A DNA stretch of 47,247 nucleotides from Betaproteobacteria bacterium HGW-Betaproteobacteria-4 (GTDB lineage: Bacteria; Pseudomonadota; Gammaproteobacteria; Burkholderiales; Rhodocyclaceae): the NCBI GenBank assembly GCA_002840785.1, contig PHCH01000083.1, positions 1 to 47,247 of the forward strand. The letters are read 5' to 3'. A program made the translations under genes and the position numbers. Below, piece by piece: positions 8,082 through 17,562 of the stretch. The notes under the pieces are model-generated. The model made no database searches, was not told where the DNA came from, and worked only from the letters and a program-made list of their open reading frames with translations. Each line of letters starts with the position of its first letter. Within the stretch, counting starts at the first letter, position 1.

Positions 8082-11000
8082 GCAGAGGCTGCCGGCCTGG
8101 GCAAGCTCACGGTGTTGTCCGGGATTGGGCAGCCCTTGCGGGCCGAGCTCGACATCGGTGCAACAAGGGAGGAACTCGGTGGCATGAGTGCTCGTCTGGC
8201 GCCTCAGGATGTGTTCAAGCAGGCTGGGGTGGATTTTGCCTCGGTGTTGCTGGATCTCCGTTTTGCCGTCGAGAAGCGGCCTGGTGGTCAATCGATCGTC
8301 AAGGTCAGTTCTGTCAAGCCGATCAACGAACCATTCCTCGACTTTCTGGTTGAGCTGAACTGGCCGGCCGGGCGTCTGGTCCGCGAATACACCTTCCTCC
8401 TCGACCCGCCGGAAATGCGGGCTGCCCAATCGTCGCGCTCAGTAGCGGATGCGCGGATTGTGGAAACGGTACGCGGTGGTGGTAGTGCCGGTGAGTCAAG
8501 ACCCGCTCCGCTCAGGACTGCTCCTCGTAATGCCCCGGAGTCAAAAGTGGCCTCCGAGCCAGGGCGGAGGATGGAAAGTCCCGGTGTACATGTTGTGAAG
8601 TCTGGTGAAACGCTGCGTCAGATTGCTGCGGAAAACAAGTATGACGGCGTGTCTCTTGAGCAGATGCTGATCGGCTTGTTCCAGAGCAATCCTGATGCCT
8701 TTGTGGCCGAGAATGTCAATCGTCTCAAGGCCGGTGCAATTCTGAATGTTCCTGAGCAATCGGCAGTCGAGTCGGTTTCGCCAGCCGAAGCAAGGAAAAT
8801 CTACGTCGCCCACGCACGTGACTGGAATGCTTACCGGCAAAAGCTCGCTGCTTCGACTGCCAAAACGCCAGCCGCCGATGGCGTGGCAACACAAACCAGT
8901 ACCGGAAAAATCACCGCCAAGGTGGACGAGAAGATCGCACCGGAAGAGCAATCCAAGGATCAGGTCAAGGTTGCGCGCACCGACCCTGCAGCCAAGGGCG
9001 CAGCCGCTGGCAAGGCTGCAGAGGCAGCCGATCAGGTGGCCAAGGACAAAGCCCTCAAGGATGCGCAGGATCGCCTCCAGGCTCTGGAAAAAAATGTCAA
9101 TGAGTTGCAAAAGCTTCTGGAGTTGAAAAATCAGAAGTTGGCCGAGCTTCAGCAACCGCCGGTCATTAAGGAGGAACCCAAGGTTGCCGAGGTGACAAAG
9201 CCTGTCGAGCCTGCGAAATCAGCCGAGACGGCAAAGGCGCCTGAACCTAAGCCGGCTGAAGTGGCAAGCCCCGTCGAGTCGCCAAAGGTCCCTGATGCTG
9301 CCAAGCCGGTCGAGCCGCCCAAGCCGGCGGAAGAGGCAAAACCAGTTGTTCCGCCAACTGTAGCTTCTATCGAGCAGGTGCCGGATGAGCCGGGTTTTGT
9401 AGACTCGCTGCTTGAGGATCCATTGCCTCTGGTTGGCGGCGGTGGTGTTCTGGCGCTACTGGCTGGTTACTTCTTGTACAGCCGTCGGCGCACCAGGAGC
9501 TCATCGGTTGAGACGACGGCACTGCCGATGCCATCAAGCCTTGGCCCCAACTCAGTGTTCCGCATGACTGGTGGCCAGAGTATCGACACGGGCAACACGC
9601 CGCCGCAAACCGGCGAGTTTAGCCAGACCGGTCCGGGAACCATCGATACCGATGAAGTCGATCCGGTTGCCGAGGCAGACGTATACATGGCCTATGGTCG
9701 TGATACCCAGGCCGAGGAGATTTTGCTCGAGGCCTTGCAGAAGGATCCGCAGCGCACTGCCATCCATGCCAAGTTGCTCGAGATTTATGCCAACCGTCAC
9801 AGCGTCAAGCAGTTTGAAACGCTGGCTGGCGAGCTTTATGCCCAGACCGCCGGCGTTGGCCCCGATTGGGCCAAGGTCGCCGTGCTGGGGTTGGAGCTTG
9901 ATCCGAACAATCCGTTGTACTCGGCATCACAGGCGCAGGTGGCGCCTGAAGTGGTGGAGGTGTCGTCGCTGGAGTCGGCTGATACCCCTGTTGATCTTCA
10001 GGCCGAAGTTCCTGTTGAGGTCGCCGAGTCGCTGGCAACTTTCCCTGAGCCGGAACTGGAAGTGGCGCCTGAAGCGGAGGATGCTCCGGTGGCGCTTGAT
10101 CTGACGGACGGGTTTGAGCAGGACACGCTGGTGCTTCCGAAAGAGCCGGTGGTTGAAGTCGTCGATGATGCTGCTGGCGAGACCCTGGAGTTTGGGTCGG
10201 ATGCCATGACGCTTGATTTTGACCTCGGTGAAGAGACCGTTGCCCCGGAAATCGTCAGTCAGAGCGCAGCCGAAGATGAGCCATATACCGATACCGTGGT
10301 TTCGGTAAACGACACTGATGCGCTCGATTTTGACCTCGGTGGCGAACCGGCTCCTGTGGTCGAAGCGTCGGTGGTTCCTGAGGTGGCGACCAACGAAGAG
10401 GACGCGGGGAAGGCAGATACGGCAAACGAGGATCTCGATCTGAGCCTGCCAGGAGATGCTCTGGTTGAAGAGCCGGCCGCGCCGGCACCCGACTTTTCGC
10501 CGGACGGTACGCTGGTGATGCCGTCGGCTGTTGCCGAGATGGCTGAAGATATCGACGTCGGCCTCGGCACCTGGGTGGGTGGGGAAGAGGTTCCTGATGA
10601 GTTGCATGCCGAATCGCTGCCTGAGGAAGTACCTCCAGTCGCTGTCTTCGGTAACGATGAGGACAAGGCTCTGACGCAGACCGTGGTTAATCACCTGTCC
10701 GGTACGGATACACTGATTGATTCCAATATCCTGAATTTCGGTGATGATGAGCACAATGACAAGCTTGATCAGACGGTCGTCAACTCCGCTGTCGTCGATA
10801 GCGATTCCCTGGAGTTCGATGTCAAGCTGACAGACTCGATGTTCCTGGGCCAGCCCATGGGGGCGCAGGAGTTCGATATCGGTTCGATCAATCTTGATTT
10901 GTCCACACCGCCGGAAGCCGCGCCTGATGCGCTGGCCGAGGTAGGTATTGCGCCGGCAGAGGCGACACCGCTTGATGCGCCATCGGCTGAGGCGTCGGTT

Positions 11001-11186
11001 GCCGAGGAGGCTCCGGGGCACAACGAGCATTGGGAAGAGGTCAATACCAAGCTCGATCTGGCCAAGGCCTATGAAGAAATGGGCGACCTTGAAGGGGCGC
11101 GCGAACTGCTCCAGGAAGTGGTTGGCGAGGGGTCGGTGGATCTGGTTGAACAGGCTCGCACGATACTCGGCCGCATAGGCGGGTAG
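8082..11186 (+). CDS. fimV: FimV/HubP-like pole-organising protein, signal peptide lost
   Basis: About 1034 residues. The sequence enters at EAAGLGKLTVLSGIGQPL, the usual start of mature FimV just after signal cleavage. No start codon or signal peptide is found in frame (stop at 8046), so about 20-25 N-terminal residues are missing; the first in-frame GTG (8112) lies inside the conserved FimV domain. Then follow a LysM-like peptidoglycan-binding segment (HVVKSGETLRQIAAENKYDG), a coiled coil (about 9050-9160), a Pro/Lys/Glu-rich periplasmic linker, one membrane helix (LVGGGGVLALLAGYFLYSRR), an acidic cytoplasmic region with recurring LDFDLG-type motifs and a C-terminal TPR-like FimV domain (LAKAYEEMGDLEGARELL). 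FimV/HubP anchors polar machinery including type IV pili. Upstream 7956-8081 would hold its promoter; none could be assigned. Confidence 0.88.
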   Translation, partial: AEAAGLGKLTVLSGIGQPLRAELDIGATREELGGMSARLAPQDVFKQAGVDFASVLLDLRFAVEKRPGGQSIVKVSSVKPINEPFLDFLVELNWPAGRLVREYTFLLDPPEMRAAQSSRSVADARIVETVRGGGSAGESRPAPLRTAPRNAPESKVASEPGRRMESPGVHVVKSGETLRQIAAENKYDGVSLEQMLIGLFQSNPDAFVAENVNRLKAGAILNVPEQSAVESVSPAEARKIYVAHARDWNAYRQKLAASTAKTPAADGVATQTSTGKITAKVDEKIAPEEQSKDQVKVARTDPAAKGAAAGKAAEAADQVAKDKALKDAQDRLQALEKNVNELQKLLELKNQKLAELQQPPVIKEEPKVAEVTKPVEPAKSAETAKAPEPKPAEVASPVESPKVPDAAKPVEPPKPAEEAKPVVPPTVASIEQVPDEPGFVDSLLEDPLPLVGGGGVLALLAGYFLYSRRRTRSSSVETTALPMPSSLGPNSVFRMTGGQSIDTGNTPPQTGEFSQTGPGTIDTDEVDPVAEADVYMAYGRDTQAEEILLEALQKDPQRTAIHAKLLEIYANRHSVKQFETLAGELYAQTAGVGPDWAKVAVLGLELDPNNPLYSASQAQVAPEVVEVSSLESADTPVDLQAEVPVEVAESLATFPEPELEVAPEAEDAPVALDLTDGFEQDTLVLPKEPVVEVVDDAAGETLEFGSDAMTLDFDLGEETVAPEIVSQSAAEDEPYTDTVVSVNDTDALDFDLGGEPAPVVEASVVPEVATNEEDAGKADTANEDLDLSLPGDALVEEPAAPAPDFSPDGTLVMPSAVAEMAEDIDVGLGTWVGGEEVPDELHAESLPEEVPPVAVFGNDEDKALTQTVVNHLSGTDTLIDSNILNFGDDEHNDKLDQTVVNSAVVDSDSLEFDVKLTDSMFLGQPMGAQEFDIGSINLDLSTPPEAAPDALAEVGIAPAEATPLDAPSAEASVAEEAPGHNEHWEEVNTKLDLAKAYEEMGDLEGARELLQEVVGEGSVDLVEQARTILGRIGG

Positions 11187-11204
11187 AATTCAGGCTTGTG
11201 ATCG

Positions 11205-11240
11205 GCACATGGCCCCGCAAGGGGCCGTGTGCATTTTCGG
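11205..11240 (+). terminator. Terminator after fimV
   Basis: 12-bp stem with one T-G pair: left arm GCACATGGCCCC (11205-11216), tetraloop GCAA, right arm GGGGCCGTGTGC (11221-11232), then ATTTTCGG. It overlaps the GTG (11229) of the next open frame, arguing for a later start of that gene. Confidence 0.85.
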
Positions 11241-11249
11241 AGCCCGGTT

Positions 11250-11843
11250 TTGCATCCTTCTTGCGCCTTGATCATCTGGCTGGCGGCGGTTGTCGGCGTT
11301 CAGTTCGTCGGCTATGCCGCCATGCTCCTGCTCATTGCCGGGGTCTTGCTGCTGACGCCGGCCCTGGCTGGCCGCTGGTCGGCTTACGTCTGGCGGGCTC
11401 GCTGGTTGCTGCTCACCCTCTGGCTGATTCTGGCTTACAACACGCCGGGCGAAGCAATACGCGACATGGCCTGGGCACCAACCTTTGAAGGCATGGCCGA
11501 AGCCAATCTGCAGGCCGCTCGTCTGGTGACGATGCTGGCCTGTCTGGCCTGGCTGTTCCTCCGTCTCGGCCACGAAGGGATGATCGCCGGTCTGTGGGGG
11601 CTGCTGCAGCCGGTTCGGGGGCTGGGTGTTGATGTCGAGCGGGTTGTCGTCCGTCTGTCGCTGGTTCTTGAAAATCTTCAGGAGCCGCTGGAAAAAGGTG
11701 CATGGAAGCAGATGCTGGCGGCCCAGCCGTCGATATCGACCGGGCAGGAGTCTCTGCATCTGAGTTTGGTGCCATGGCATCTGCGCGACAGCTTGCTGGT
11801 GGTGGCCTCTGGCCTTGGCTTGATGGGAGCGGCATTGTTGTGA
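11250..11843 (+). CDS. CbiQ-like (ECF transmembrane) membrane protein
   Basis: About 197 residues with four to five hydrophobic segments. The shape resembles the T component (CbiQ/EcfT family) of energy-coupling-factor transporters, with a long cytoplasmic stretch (GLWGLLQPVRGLGVDVERVVVRLSLVLENL) after the third helix. No ATPase or substrate-binding gene is adjacent, so transport is not shown. The open frame reaches back to GTG 11229, but that lies within the fimV terminator; TTG 11250 (LHPSCALIIW) is the first start after the hairpin. The stop overlaps the truA start (GTGA), linking the two genes. Confidence 0.65.
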   Translation: MHPSCALIIWLAAVVGVQFVGYAAMLLLIAGVLLLTPALAGRWSAYVWRARWLLLTLWLILAYNTPGEAIRDMAWAPTFEGMAEANLQAARLVTMLACLAWLFLRLGHEGMIAGLWGLLQPVRGLGVDVERVVVRLSLVLENLQEPLEKGAWKQMLAAQPSISTGQESLHLSLVPWHLRDSLLVVASGLGLMGAALL

Positions 11844-12628
11844 GAGTTGCCTTGGGCGTCGAGTATTGCGGTACTGCCTTCCATGGCTGGCAAAGCCAGG
11901 CCGGGGGCGGCACAGTGCAGGATGCGCTGGAGTCGGCGCTGCGTGAAATTGCCGGCGTGCCGGTGGGTGTGATGTGTGCCGGACGGACCGATGCCGGCGT
12001 GCATGCGAGCCATCAGGTTGTGCATTTCGAAACTTCGGTTGAGCGTCCGCTGACGGCTTGGGTGCGGGGCGTCAATTCGAATTTGCCGGAAGGTGTTGCC
12101 GTGCGCTGGGCGCAGGCGGTGGATGATGAGTTTCATGCGCGTTTCAGCGCCCGGGGGCGGCGTTACCGCTATTTGCTGCTCAATCGGCCGCAGAGGCCGG
12201 GTTTGTGGGCGGGGCGGGTCGGCTGGTTTCACGGCGCGCTCGAACTGGCGGCGATGCAGGATGCCTGCGGTCGACTGCTCGGCGAGCACGATTTCTCGGC
12301 TTTTCGGGCTGCCGGTTGTCAGGCCAAGTCGCCGGTCAAGACGCTGACACGGGCCGAAGTCCGGCAGTGCGGCAATATGTTCGTCTTCGATTTCGAGGCC
12401 AGCGCCTTTCTGCATCATATGGTGCGCAATCTGGTCGGTACGCTGGTCTATATCGGCAAGGGAGCGCAGTCGCCAGGCTGGATCGATGAACTGCTGCAGA
12501 TGCAGGACCGGACACTGGCGGCGCCCACCTTCTCGCCGGATGGCCTGTATTTCCGCGGCCCGATCTACGAGCCACATTGGGGGTTGCCCGATCCGGATGA
12601 CGATTTTCTCGATGGGCTGCTCAAATGA
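11840..12628 (+). CDS. truA: tRNA pseudouridine(38-40) synthase
   Basis: A 262-residue enzyme that makes pseudouridine at tRNA positions 38-40. The catalytic aspartate is in GRTDAGVHASHQV; other family motifs are YCGTAFHGWQSQ at the start and ASAFLHHMVRNLVGTL before the C-terminus. The start is GTG 11840, overlapping the upstream stop by four bases and giving the usual N-terminus VRVALGVEYCG. A longer open frame from 11702 is only the upstream gene read in another frame. Confidence 0.96.
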   Translation: MRVALGVEYCGTAFHGWQSQAGGGTVQDALESALREIAGVPVGVMCAGRTDAGVHASHQVVHFETSVERPLTAWVRGVNSNLPEGVAVRWAQAVDDEFHARFSARGRRYRYLLLNRPQRPGLWAGRVGWFHGALELAAMQDACGRLLGEHDFSAFRAAGCQAKSPVKTLTRAEVRQCGNMFVFDFEASAFLHHMVRNLVGTLVYIGKGAQSPGWIDELLQMQDRTLAAPTFSPDGLYFRGPIYEPHWGLPDPDDDFLDGLLK

Positions 12629-12640
12629 GTTGGACGGCAT

Positions 12641-12682
12641 CGATTTCAATTTTGGCCGTTTTTTCCGGTTGACCGTAGGAAT
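12641..12682 (+). repeat. Dispersed 40-bp repeat, copy 2
   Basis: Between truA and trpF: CGATTTCAATTTTGG, CCG, a T-run, then CCGGTTGACCGTAGGAAT. It ends about ten bases before the trpF ATG (12692) and takes the place of a recognisable ribosome-binding site. Confidence 0.8.
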
Positions 12683-12691
12683 CAAGAATTC

Positions 12692-13318
12692 ATGAAAACA
12701 CGGATCAAAATCTGCGGTCTGACCCGCGAAGAGGATGTCGACGCGGCTGTCGCGGCTGGAGCCGATGCGATCGGCTTTGTCTTCTACCCGCCCAGTCCGC
12801 GGTACGTTACCCCGCAGCGCGCTGCCGAACTGGCCCGGAGAATTCCGCCTTTTGTCGATGTCGTTGGCCTCTTCGTGAACGAAGCGCCGGATGTCGTCCG
12901 CGCTGCCTGTGAAGCCCTGCCCATCAACATCCTGCAATTTCACGGCGACGAGGATGCGGCCTACTGCCGCCAGTTCGCCCGGCCCTATCTGCGGGCGGCA
13001 CGGGTGAGGCCGGGGCTTGATCTGGTAGAATTCGCCGGCTCGTTTCCCGACGCCCGGGGGCTTTTGCTGGACGCCTTTGTCGAGGGCTACGGCGGTGGCG
13101 GCCATGTCTTTGACTGGACGCTGATTCCGCCGAATCTTCCTTCGTTTTTGGTGCTTTCCGGCGGGTTGACCGTAGCAAATGTCGATGACGCCGTGCGGCG
13201 CGTGCGCCCGGTGGCGGTCGATGTCTCGTCCGGCGTCGAAATGAGCAAGGGAATCAAGGATCACTCGAAAATCGCTGCCTTTGTGGCGGCTGTACGGAAA
13301 GCCGATGAATCAATATAA
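12692..13318 (+). CDS. trpF: Phosphoribosylanthranilate isomerase
   Basis: A 208-residue TIM-barrel enzyme of the tryptophan pathway. Seen: [14 protein letters not shown] with the active-site Cys at the N-terminus, FVNE after strand 3, ILQFHGDE, the catalytic Asp in FDWTLIP, and the phosphate loop LSGGL. The ATG at 12692 gives [10 protein letters not shown]. No good Shine-Dalgarno is visible. The 3' end overlaps trpB by 14 bases. The truA-trpF gap is filled by a dispersed repeat. Confidence 0.96.
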   Translation: MKTRIKICGLTREEDVDAAVAAGADAIGFVFYPPSPRYVTPQRAAELARRIPPFVDVVGLFVNEAPDVVRAACEALPINILQFHGDEDAAYCRQFARPYLRAARVRPGLDLVEFAGSFPDARGLLLDAFVEGYGGGGHVFDWTLIPPNLPSFLVLSGGLTVANVDDAVRRVRPVAVDVSSGVEMSKGIKDHSKIAAFVAAVRKADESI

Positions 13319-14504
13319 CTTCCCCGATGCCAAGGGCCATTTTGGCCCCTACGGCGGTGTTTTTGTTGCCGAGACGCTGTTTGGCGCGCTCGATGAATTG
13401 AAGGAAGCCTACGCCGCGGCGCAGGCCGATCCGGCATTCCGGGCCGAATACGAATACGAGCTCAAGCACTTCGTCGGCCGTCCGTCGCCGATCTACCATG
13501 CCAAGCGCTGGTCCGAAATGCTTGGCGGGGCGCAGATCTACCTCAAGCGCGAAGACCTCAACCACACCGGCGCCCACAAGGTTAACAACTGCATCGGCCA
13601 AGCCATGCTCGCCAAACGCATGGGCAAGCCGCGCGTCATCGCCGAAACCGGCGCCGGCCAGCACGGTGTCGCGACGGCCACGGTCGCCGCCCGCTACGGA
13701 ATGGAATGCGTGGTTTACATGGGTAGCGAGGACGTCAAGCGCCAGGCGGCCAACGTCTACCGCATGAAGCTTCTCGGCGCCACCGTCGTGCCGGTCGAGT
13801 CCGGCTCGAAGACGCTCAAGGACGCGCTCAACGAAGCGATGCGCGACTGGGTTACCAATATCCACAACACTTTCTACATCATCGGTACGGTCGCCGGTCC
13901 GCACCCGTATCCGATGCTGGTCCGCGACTTCCAGAAGATCATCGGCGAGGAATGCCTGGTTCAGATGCCGGAAATGACCGGCCGTCAGCCCGATGCGGTG
14001 ATTGCCTGTGTCGGCGGCGGTTCCAACGCGATGGGGATTTTCTACCCGTACATCGATGTCGAGGGCGTGCGCCTGATCGGCGTCGAAGCCGCCGGTGACG
14101 GAATGGAAACCGGCCGCCACTCGGCTTCGCTGACTGCCGGCGTGCCCGGCGTGCTGCATGGCAACCGGACCTACCTGTTGCAGGACGAAGACGGCCAGAT
14201 CATCGAAACGCATTCGATTTCGGCCGGTCTGGACTACCCTGGCGTTGGCCCGGAACACGCCTGGCTCAAGGATATCGGCCGCGCCGAATACCAGCCGATC
14301 GACGACAGCGAAGCGCTGGCCGCCTTCCATACGCTGTGTCGTATCGAAGGCATCATCCCGGCGCTCGAATCCAGCCATGCGCTGGCTTACGCCGCCAAAC
14401 TGGCGCCGACGTTGCAGAAGGACAAGATTCTGCTGGTCAATCTCTCCGGCCGGGGTGACAAGGACATGCATACCGTGGCCGAAAAATCCGGGATCGTTTT
14501 CTGA
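13305..14504 (+). CDS. trpB: Tryptophan synthase beta subunit
   Basis: A 399-residue PLP enzyme joining indole and serine. The PLP lysine is in [16 protein letters not shown], the catalytic Glu and loop in [13 protein letters not shown], the phosphate-binding glycines in [10 protein letters not shown], and the C-terminus has [11 protein letters not shown]. The ATG at 13305 ([18 protein letters not shown]) lies inside the end of trpF and fits the family start better than the upstream in-frame codon at 13281. The stop shares one base with the trpA ATG. Confidence 0.98.
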   Translation: MNQYNFPDAKGHFGPYGGVFVAETLFGALDELKEAYAAAQADPAFRAEYEYELKHFVGRPSPIYHAKRWSEMLGGAQIYLKREDLNHTGAHKVNNCIGQAMLAKRMGKPRVIAETGAGQHGVATATVAARYGMECVVYMGSEDVKRQAANVYRMKLLGATVVPVESGSKTLKDALNEAMRDWVTNIHNTFYIIGTVAGPHPYPMLVRDFQKIIGEECLVQMPEMTGRQPDAVIACVGGGSNAMGIFYPYIDVEGVRLIGVEAAGDGMETGRHSASLTAGVPGVLHGNRTYLLQDEDGQIIETHSISAGLDYPGVGPEHAWLKDIGRAEYQPIDDSEALAAFHTLCRIEGIIPALESSHALAYAAKLAPTLQKDKILLVNLSGRGDKDMHTVAEKSGIVF

Positions 14505-15310
14505 TGTCGCGCATAAAGACCGCTTTTGACCGGCTCAACGCCGAAGGCCGCAAGGCGCTGATTCCCTTCATCACGGCCGGCGATCCGGATGCCGCATTGA
14601 CCCTGCCGCTCATGCAGGCACTGGTCGAGGCCGGCTCCGATGTCATCGAACTTGGCGTTCCGTTCTCCGACCCGATGGCCGATGGCCCGACCATCCAGCG
14701 CGCTTCCGAGCGCGCCCTGGCCAAGGGCATGACGCTGCGCAAGGTGCTCGAGCTGGTTGTCGAATTCCGCAAGACGGATGACAAGACGCCGGTAGTCCTG
14801 ATGGGCTACGCCAATCCGATCGAGGCGATGGGCCTCGAAAAGTTTGCCGAGAAGGCCGCGCAGTCGGGGGTTGATGGCGTTCTCGTCGTCGATTACCCGC
14901 CCGAAGAAGCGGCCAACTTTGGCGCGGCGATGAAGGCACACGGCATCGATCCGATCTTCCTGCTGGCGCCGACTTCCAATGCCGAACGGATCGCCCAGGT
15001 GGCGGAAATCGCCAGCGGCTACGTTTATTACGTCTCGCTGGCCGGGGTCACCGGTTCCGGCGCACTGAATGTCGAGGCGGTGGCCGAGCGCCTGCCGCTG
15101 ATTCGCGAAAAGACTGGTTTGCCGGTTGGCGTCGGTTTTGGCATTCGTGACGCGTCGACCGCAGCACGCATTGCCGCTATCGCCGACGCCGTTGTCGTCG
15201 GCAGCCGGATTATCGAAGAAATTGAAAAATCGACGGCGGAAACAGCCTGCGCCAACGTGAAGGCCCTGGTTGCAGACATTCGCCGCGGTGTGGATGAGGT
15301 GAAAAAATGA
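14504..15310 (+). CDS. trpA: Tryptophan synthase alpha subunit
   Basis: A 268-residue TIM-barrel lyase that releases indole from indole-glycerol phosphate for TrpB. The catalytic Glu and Asp are both in [31 protein letters not shown] and [10 protein letters not shown] are family motifs. The ATG at 14504 overlaps the trpB stop (TGATG) and the trpA stop overlaps the accD ATG (ATGA), so the genes are translationally coupled. Confidence 0.98.
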   Translation: MSRIKTAFDRLNAEGRKALIPFITAGDPDAALTLPLMQALVEAGSDVIELGVPFSDPMADGPTIQRASERALAKGMTLRKVLELVVEFRKTDDKTPVVLMGYANPIEAMGLEKFAEKAAQSGVDGVLVVDYPPEEAANFGAAMKAHGIDPIFLLAPTSNAERIAQVAEIASGYVYYVSLAGVTGSGALNVEAVAERLPLIREKTGLPVGVGFGIRDASTAARIAAIADAVVVGSRIIEEIEKSTAETACANVKALVADIRRGVDEVKK

Positions 15311-16176
15311 GCTGGCTGACCAAACTGCTGCCCCCCAAGATCAAGCGCGAGCAAGGCGTCCAGCGCCGCGGCAACCTGCCGGAAGGCCTGTGGAGCAAGT
15401 GCCCGTCCTGCGAGGCCGTGCTCTACGCGACTGACCTTGAAAACAACCTGCAGGTCTGCCCCAAGTGCGGCCACCACAACCGCCTGAATGCCCGCCAGCG
15501 TCTCGAGATCCTGCTCGACGCCGAAGGCCGTTTCGAGATCGGCGCCGAGGTTTTGCCGGTCGATAGCCTCAAGTTCAAGGATTCCAAGAAATATCCCGAC
15601 CGTCTCATGGATGCCAACGAATCGAGCGGCGAAAGCGATTCGCTGGTCGTTCTGCAAGGCGCCATCAAGACCATGCCGGTCGTCGCTGCCGCCTTCGAGT
15701 TTGATTTCATGGGCGGTTCGATGGGTTCCGTGCTTGGCGAACGTTTTGTGCGCGGCGTTCAGGCGGCAATCGAACAAAAATCGCCCTTCATCTGCATCAC
15801 CGCTTCCGGCGGCGCCCGCATGCAGGAAGGCCTGTTCTCGCTGATGCAGATGGCCAAGACGACGGCGTCGCTGACCAAGCTCTCCGAAGCCGGCCTGCCT
15901 TTTATCTCCATCCTGACCGACCCGACCATGGGCGGCGTTTCGGCCTCCTTCGCCTTTGTCGGTGACGTGGTCATTGCCGAGCCCAAGGCGCTGATCGGCT
16001 TTGCCGGTCCGCGCGTCATCGAGCAAACCGTGCGCGAAAAGCTCCCGGAAGGCTTCCAGCGTTCCGAGTTCATCATGGAAAAGGGCGCCATCGACATGAT
16101 CGTCGACCGTCGCGAGCTGCGTGACCAGGTTGCCCGCGTACTGGCGCTTTTGCTCAAGCTGCCTGTTGCCGCCTGA
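15307..16176 (+). CDS. accD: Acetyl-CoA carboxylase carboxyltransferase beta subunit
   Basis: A 289-residue subunit of acetyl-CoA carboxylase, the first step of fatty-acid synthesis. The N-terminal zinc ribbon is visible as CPSCEAVL and CPKCGHHN; the carboxyltransferase part shows [10 protein letters not shown] and [12 protein letters not shown]. It overlaps trpA by four bases, the common trpA-accD-folC order of beta- and gammaproteobacteria. Confidence 0.97.
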   Translation: MSWLTKLLPPKIKREQGVQRRGNLPEGLWSKCPSCEAVLYATDLENNLQVCPKCGHHNRLNARQRLEILLDAEGRFEIGAEVLPVDSLKFKDSKKYPDRLMDANESSGESDSLVVLQGAIKTMPVVAAAFEFDFMGGSMGSVLGERFVRGVQAAIEQKSPFICITASGGARMQEGLFSLMQMAKTTASLTKLSEAGLPFISILTDPTMGGVSASFAFVGDVVIAEPKALIGFAGPRVIEQTVREKLPEGFQRSEFIMEKGAIDMIVDRRELRDQVARVLALLLKLPVAA

Positions 16177-16184
16177 CGGCGGCG

Positions 16185-16260
16185 AGTCGCTAGTTGCTAG
16201 TCTTTAGTTGTTAGCTAAAGGCCAGAAGCTAGTGACTAGCGACTAATAACTAATGACTAA
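16185..16260. repeat. CTAGT/GACTAA-type inverted repeat cluster between accD and folC
   Basis: The whole accD-folC gap is a low-complexity patchwork of TAGT, CTAG and ACTAA units. It holds an inverted pair AGTCGCTAGT (16185-16194) and ACTAGCGACT (16235-16244), and a hairpin CTTTAG-TTGTTAG-CTAAAG (16202-16220). It runs directly into the folC start codon (16253) with no clear ribosome-binding site. Confidence 0.7.
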
Positions 16261-17560
16261 AGAAGACTGGCTGGCCCACCTCGAAGGCCTGCACCCGAAA
16301 GGTCAGGCCGGCATCGAACTGGGCCTCGACCGCATCCGCCTTGTCAAGGATGCCCTGGGACAGACGCAGCACTGCCCGGTCATCGTGGTCGGCGGCACCA
16401 ACGGCAAGGGTTCGACCTGCGCCTACCTGGAAAACATCATCGATCGCGCCGGCTACAAGGTCGGCTGTTACACCTCGCCGCATCTGCTCGACTACAACGA
16501 GCGGGTTCGCCTGAACGGTCGGTCGGTCAGTGACGAAGCCCTGTGTGCCGCCTTTGCACGCGTCGAAGCGGCACGCCAGAAGGCCGGCAACGTTGCGCTG
16601 ACCTATTTCGAATTCGGCACGCTGGCCGCCTGGGATGTTTTTGCCGAGGCCGGTATCGATGCGGCGATTCTCGAGGTCGGTCTCGGTGGCCGCCTTGATG
16701 CGGTCAACATCTATGAACCCGATGTTTCCATCGTCACCACCGTCGCACTCGATCACACCGATTGGCTGGGGCCGGATCGCGAGAGCATCGGCTTCGAAAA
16801 GGCCGGCATCTACCGCCCCGGCAAGCCGGCCTTGTGCGCCGATCCGAATCCGCCGCAAAGCCTGCTCGACCACGCGGCAGCCATAGGCGCCGACCTGCGT
16901 CTGATCGGCCGTGATTTCGGTTTCGAGCGGCCGAGCGCCGAAACCAACGAAAACCGCCTGCAATGGCGCTGGTGGTGCCGTTCCGGTGGCCAGTTGATCA
17001 AGCGTGCGCTGGCCTATCCCGGCCTGCGCGGTCCGACCCAGCTCTACAACGCGGCCGTCGCGCTGGCCGCGCTCGATGCGCTTGGCGGCAAACTACCGGT
17101 GACCATGCAGGCGATTCGCCCCGGGATGATTGAAACCGAATTGCCCGGCCGCTTTCAGGTCATTCCCGGCAAGCCGGCCATTGTCCTCGATGTCGGCCAC
17201 AATCCGCAGGCCATCCGCGTGCTTGCCGACAACCTGTCGAGCATGGGCTTTTTCGACCGGACTTTTGCCGTACTCGGCATGCTGCGCGACAAGGATATTG
17301 TCGGCGCCCTGGCGCCCTTGAAGGGCAAGGTCGATGTCTGGCATCTGGCCACCCTGAGCGGGCCGCGCGGGACGAGTGCTGAGACGCTGGCCGGGATCAT
17401 CGTCGACAACGGGCTGGGTGGCGAGGTGATTTGCCATGCTTCACCTCAGTTGGCCACGCAAGCAGCCAAGGGGCAGGCCGCTGAAAGTGATAGAATCCTC
17501 GCCTTTGGATCCTTCCACACGGTAGCCGGCGCGCTAGAAACGCTTCGGAAAAGACCCTAG
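16253..17560 (+). CDS. folC: Folylpolyglutamate/dihydrofolate synthase
   Basis: A 435-residue ATP-dependent Mur-ligase-fold enzyme that makes dihydrofolate and adds glutamates to folates. Seen: the P-loop GGTNGKGSTCAYLE at about residue 45, TSPHLLDYNERVRLNG, EVGLGGRLDAVN and the C-terminal DVGHNPQAIRVLA. The ATG at 16253 gives MTKEDWLAHLEGL. Upstream is a repeat patch. The SPOR-domain gene starts two bases after the stop. Confidence 0.96.
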   Translation: MTKEDWLAHLEGLHPKGQAGIELGLDRIRLVKDALGQTQHCPVIVVGGTNGKGSTCAYLENIIDRAGYKVGCYTSPHLLDYNERVRLNGRSVSDEALCAAFARVEAARQKAGNVALTYFEFGTLAAWDVFAEAGIDAAILEVGLGGRLDAVNIYEPDVSIVTTVALDHTDWLGPDRESIGFEKAGIYRPGKPALCADPNPPQSLLDHAAAIGADLRLIGRDFGFERPSAETNENRLQWRWWCRSGGQLIKRALAYPGLRGPTQLYNAAVALAALDALGGKLPVTMQAIRPGMIETELPGRFQVIPGKPAIVLDVGHNPQAIRVLADNLSSMGFFDRTFAVLGMLRDKDIVGALAPLKGKVDVWHLATLSGPRGTSAETLAGIIVDNGLGGEVICHASPQLATQAAKGQAAESDRILAFGSFHTVAGALETLRKRP

Positions 17561-17562
17561 TC

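Noticed and set aside
9927..11030. Minus-strand open frame of 367 codons antisense to fimV
   Set aside because: It mirrors the acidic repeat region of fimV and has an Arg/His/Ile-rich translation typical of an antisense shadow.
13145..13178. Possible repeat copy in trpF (GGGTTGACCGTAGCAAAT)
   Set aside because: The bases encode the conserved phosphate loop LSGGLT..NV of TrpF, so the match to the repeat core is likely to be chance.
11678..13264. Minus-strand open frame of 528 codons antisense to truA and trpF
   Set aside because: Both plus-strand genes are unmistakable family members; the long antisense frame follows from high GC and codon use, and its translation shows no domain.
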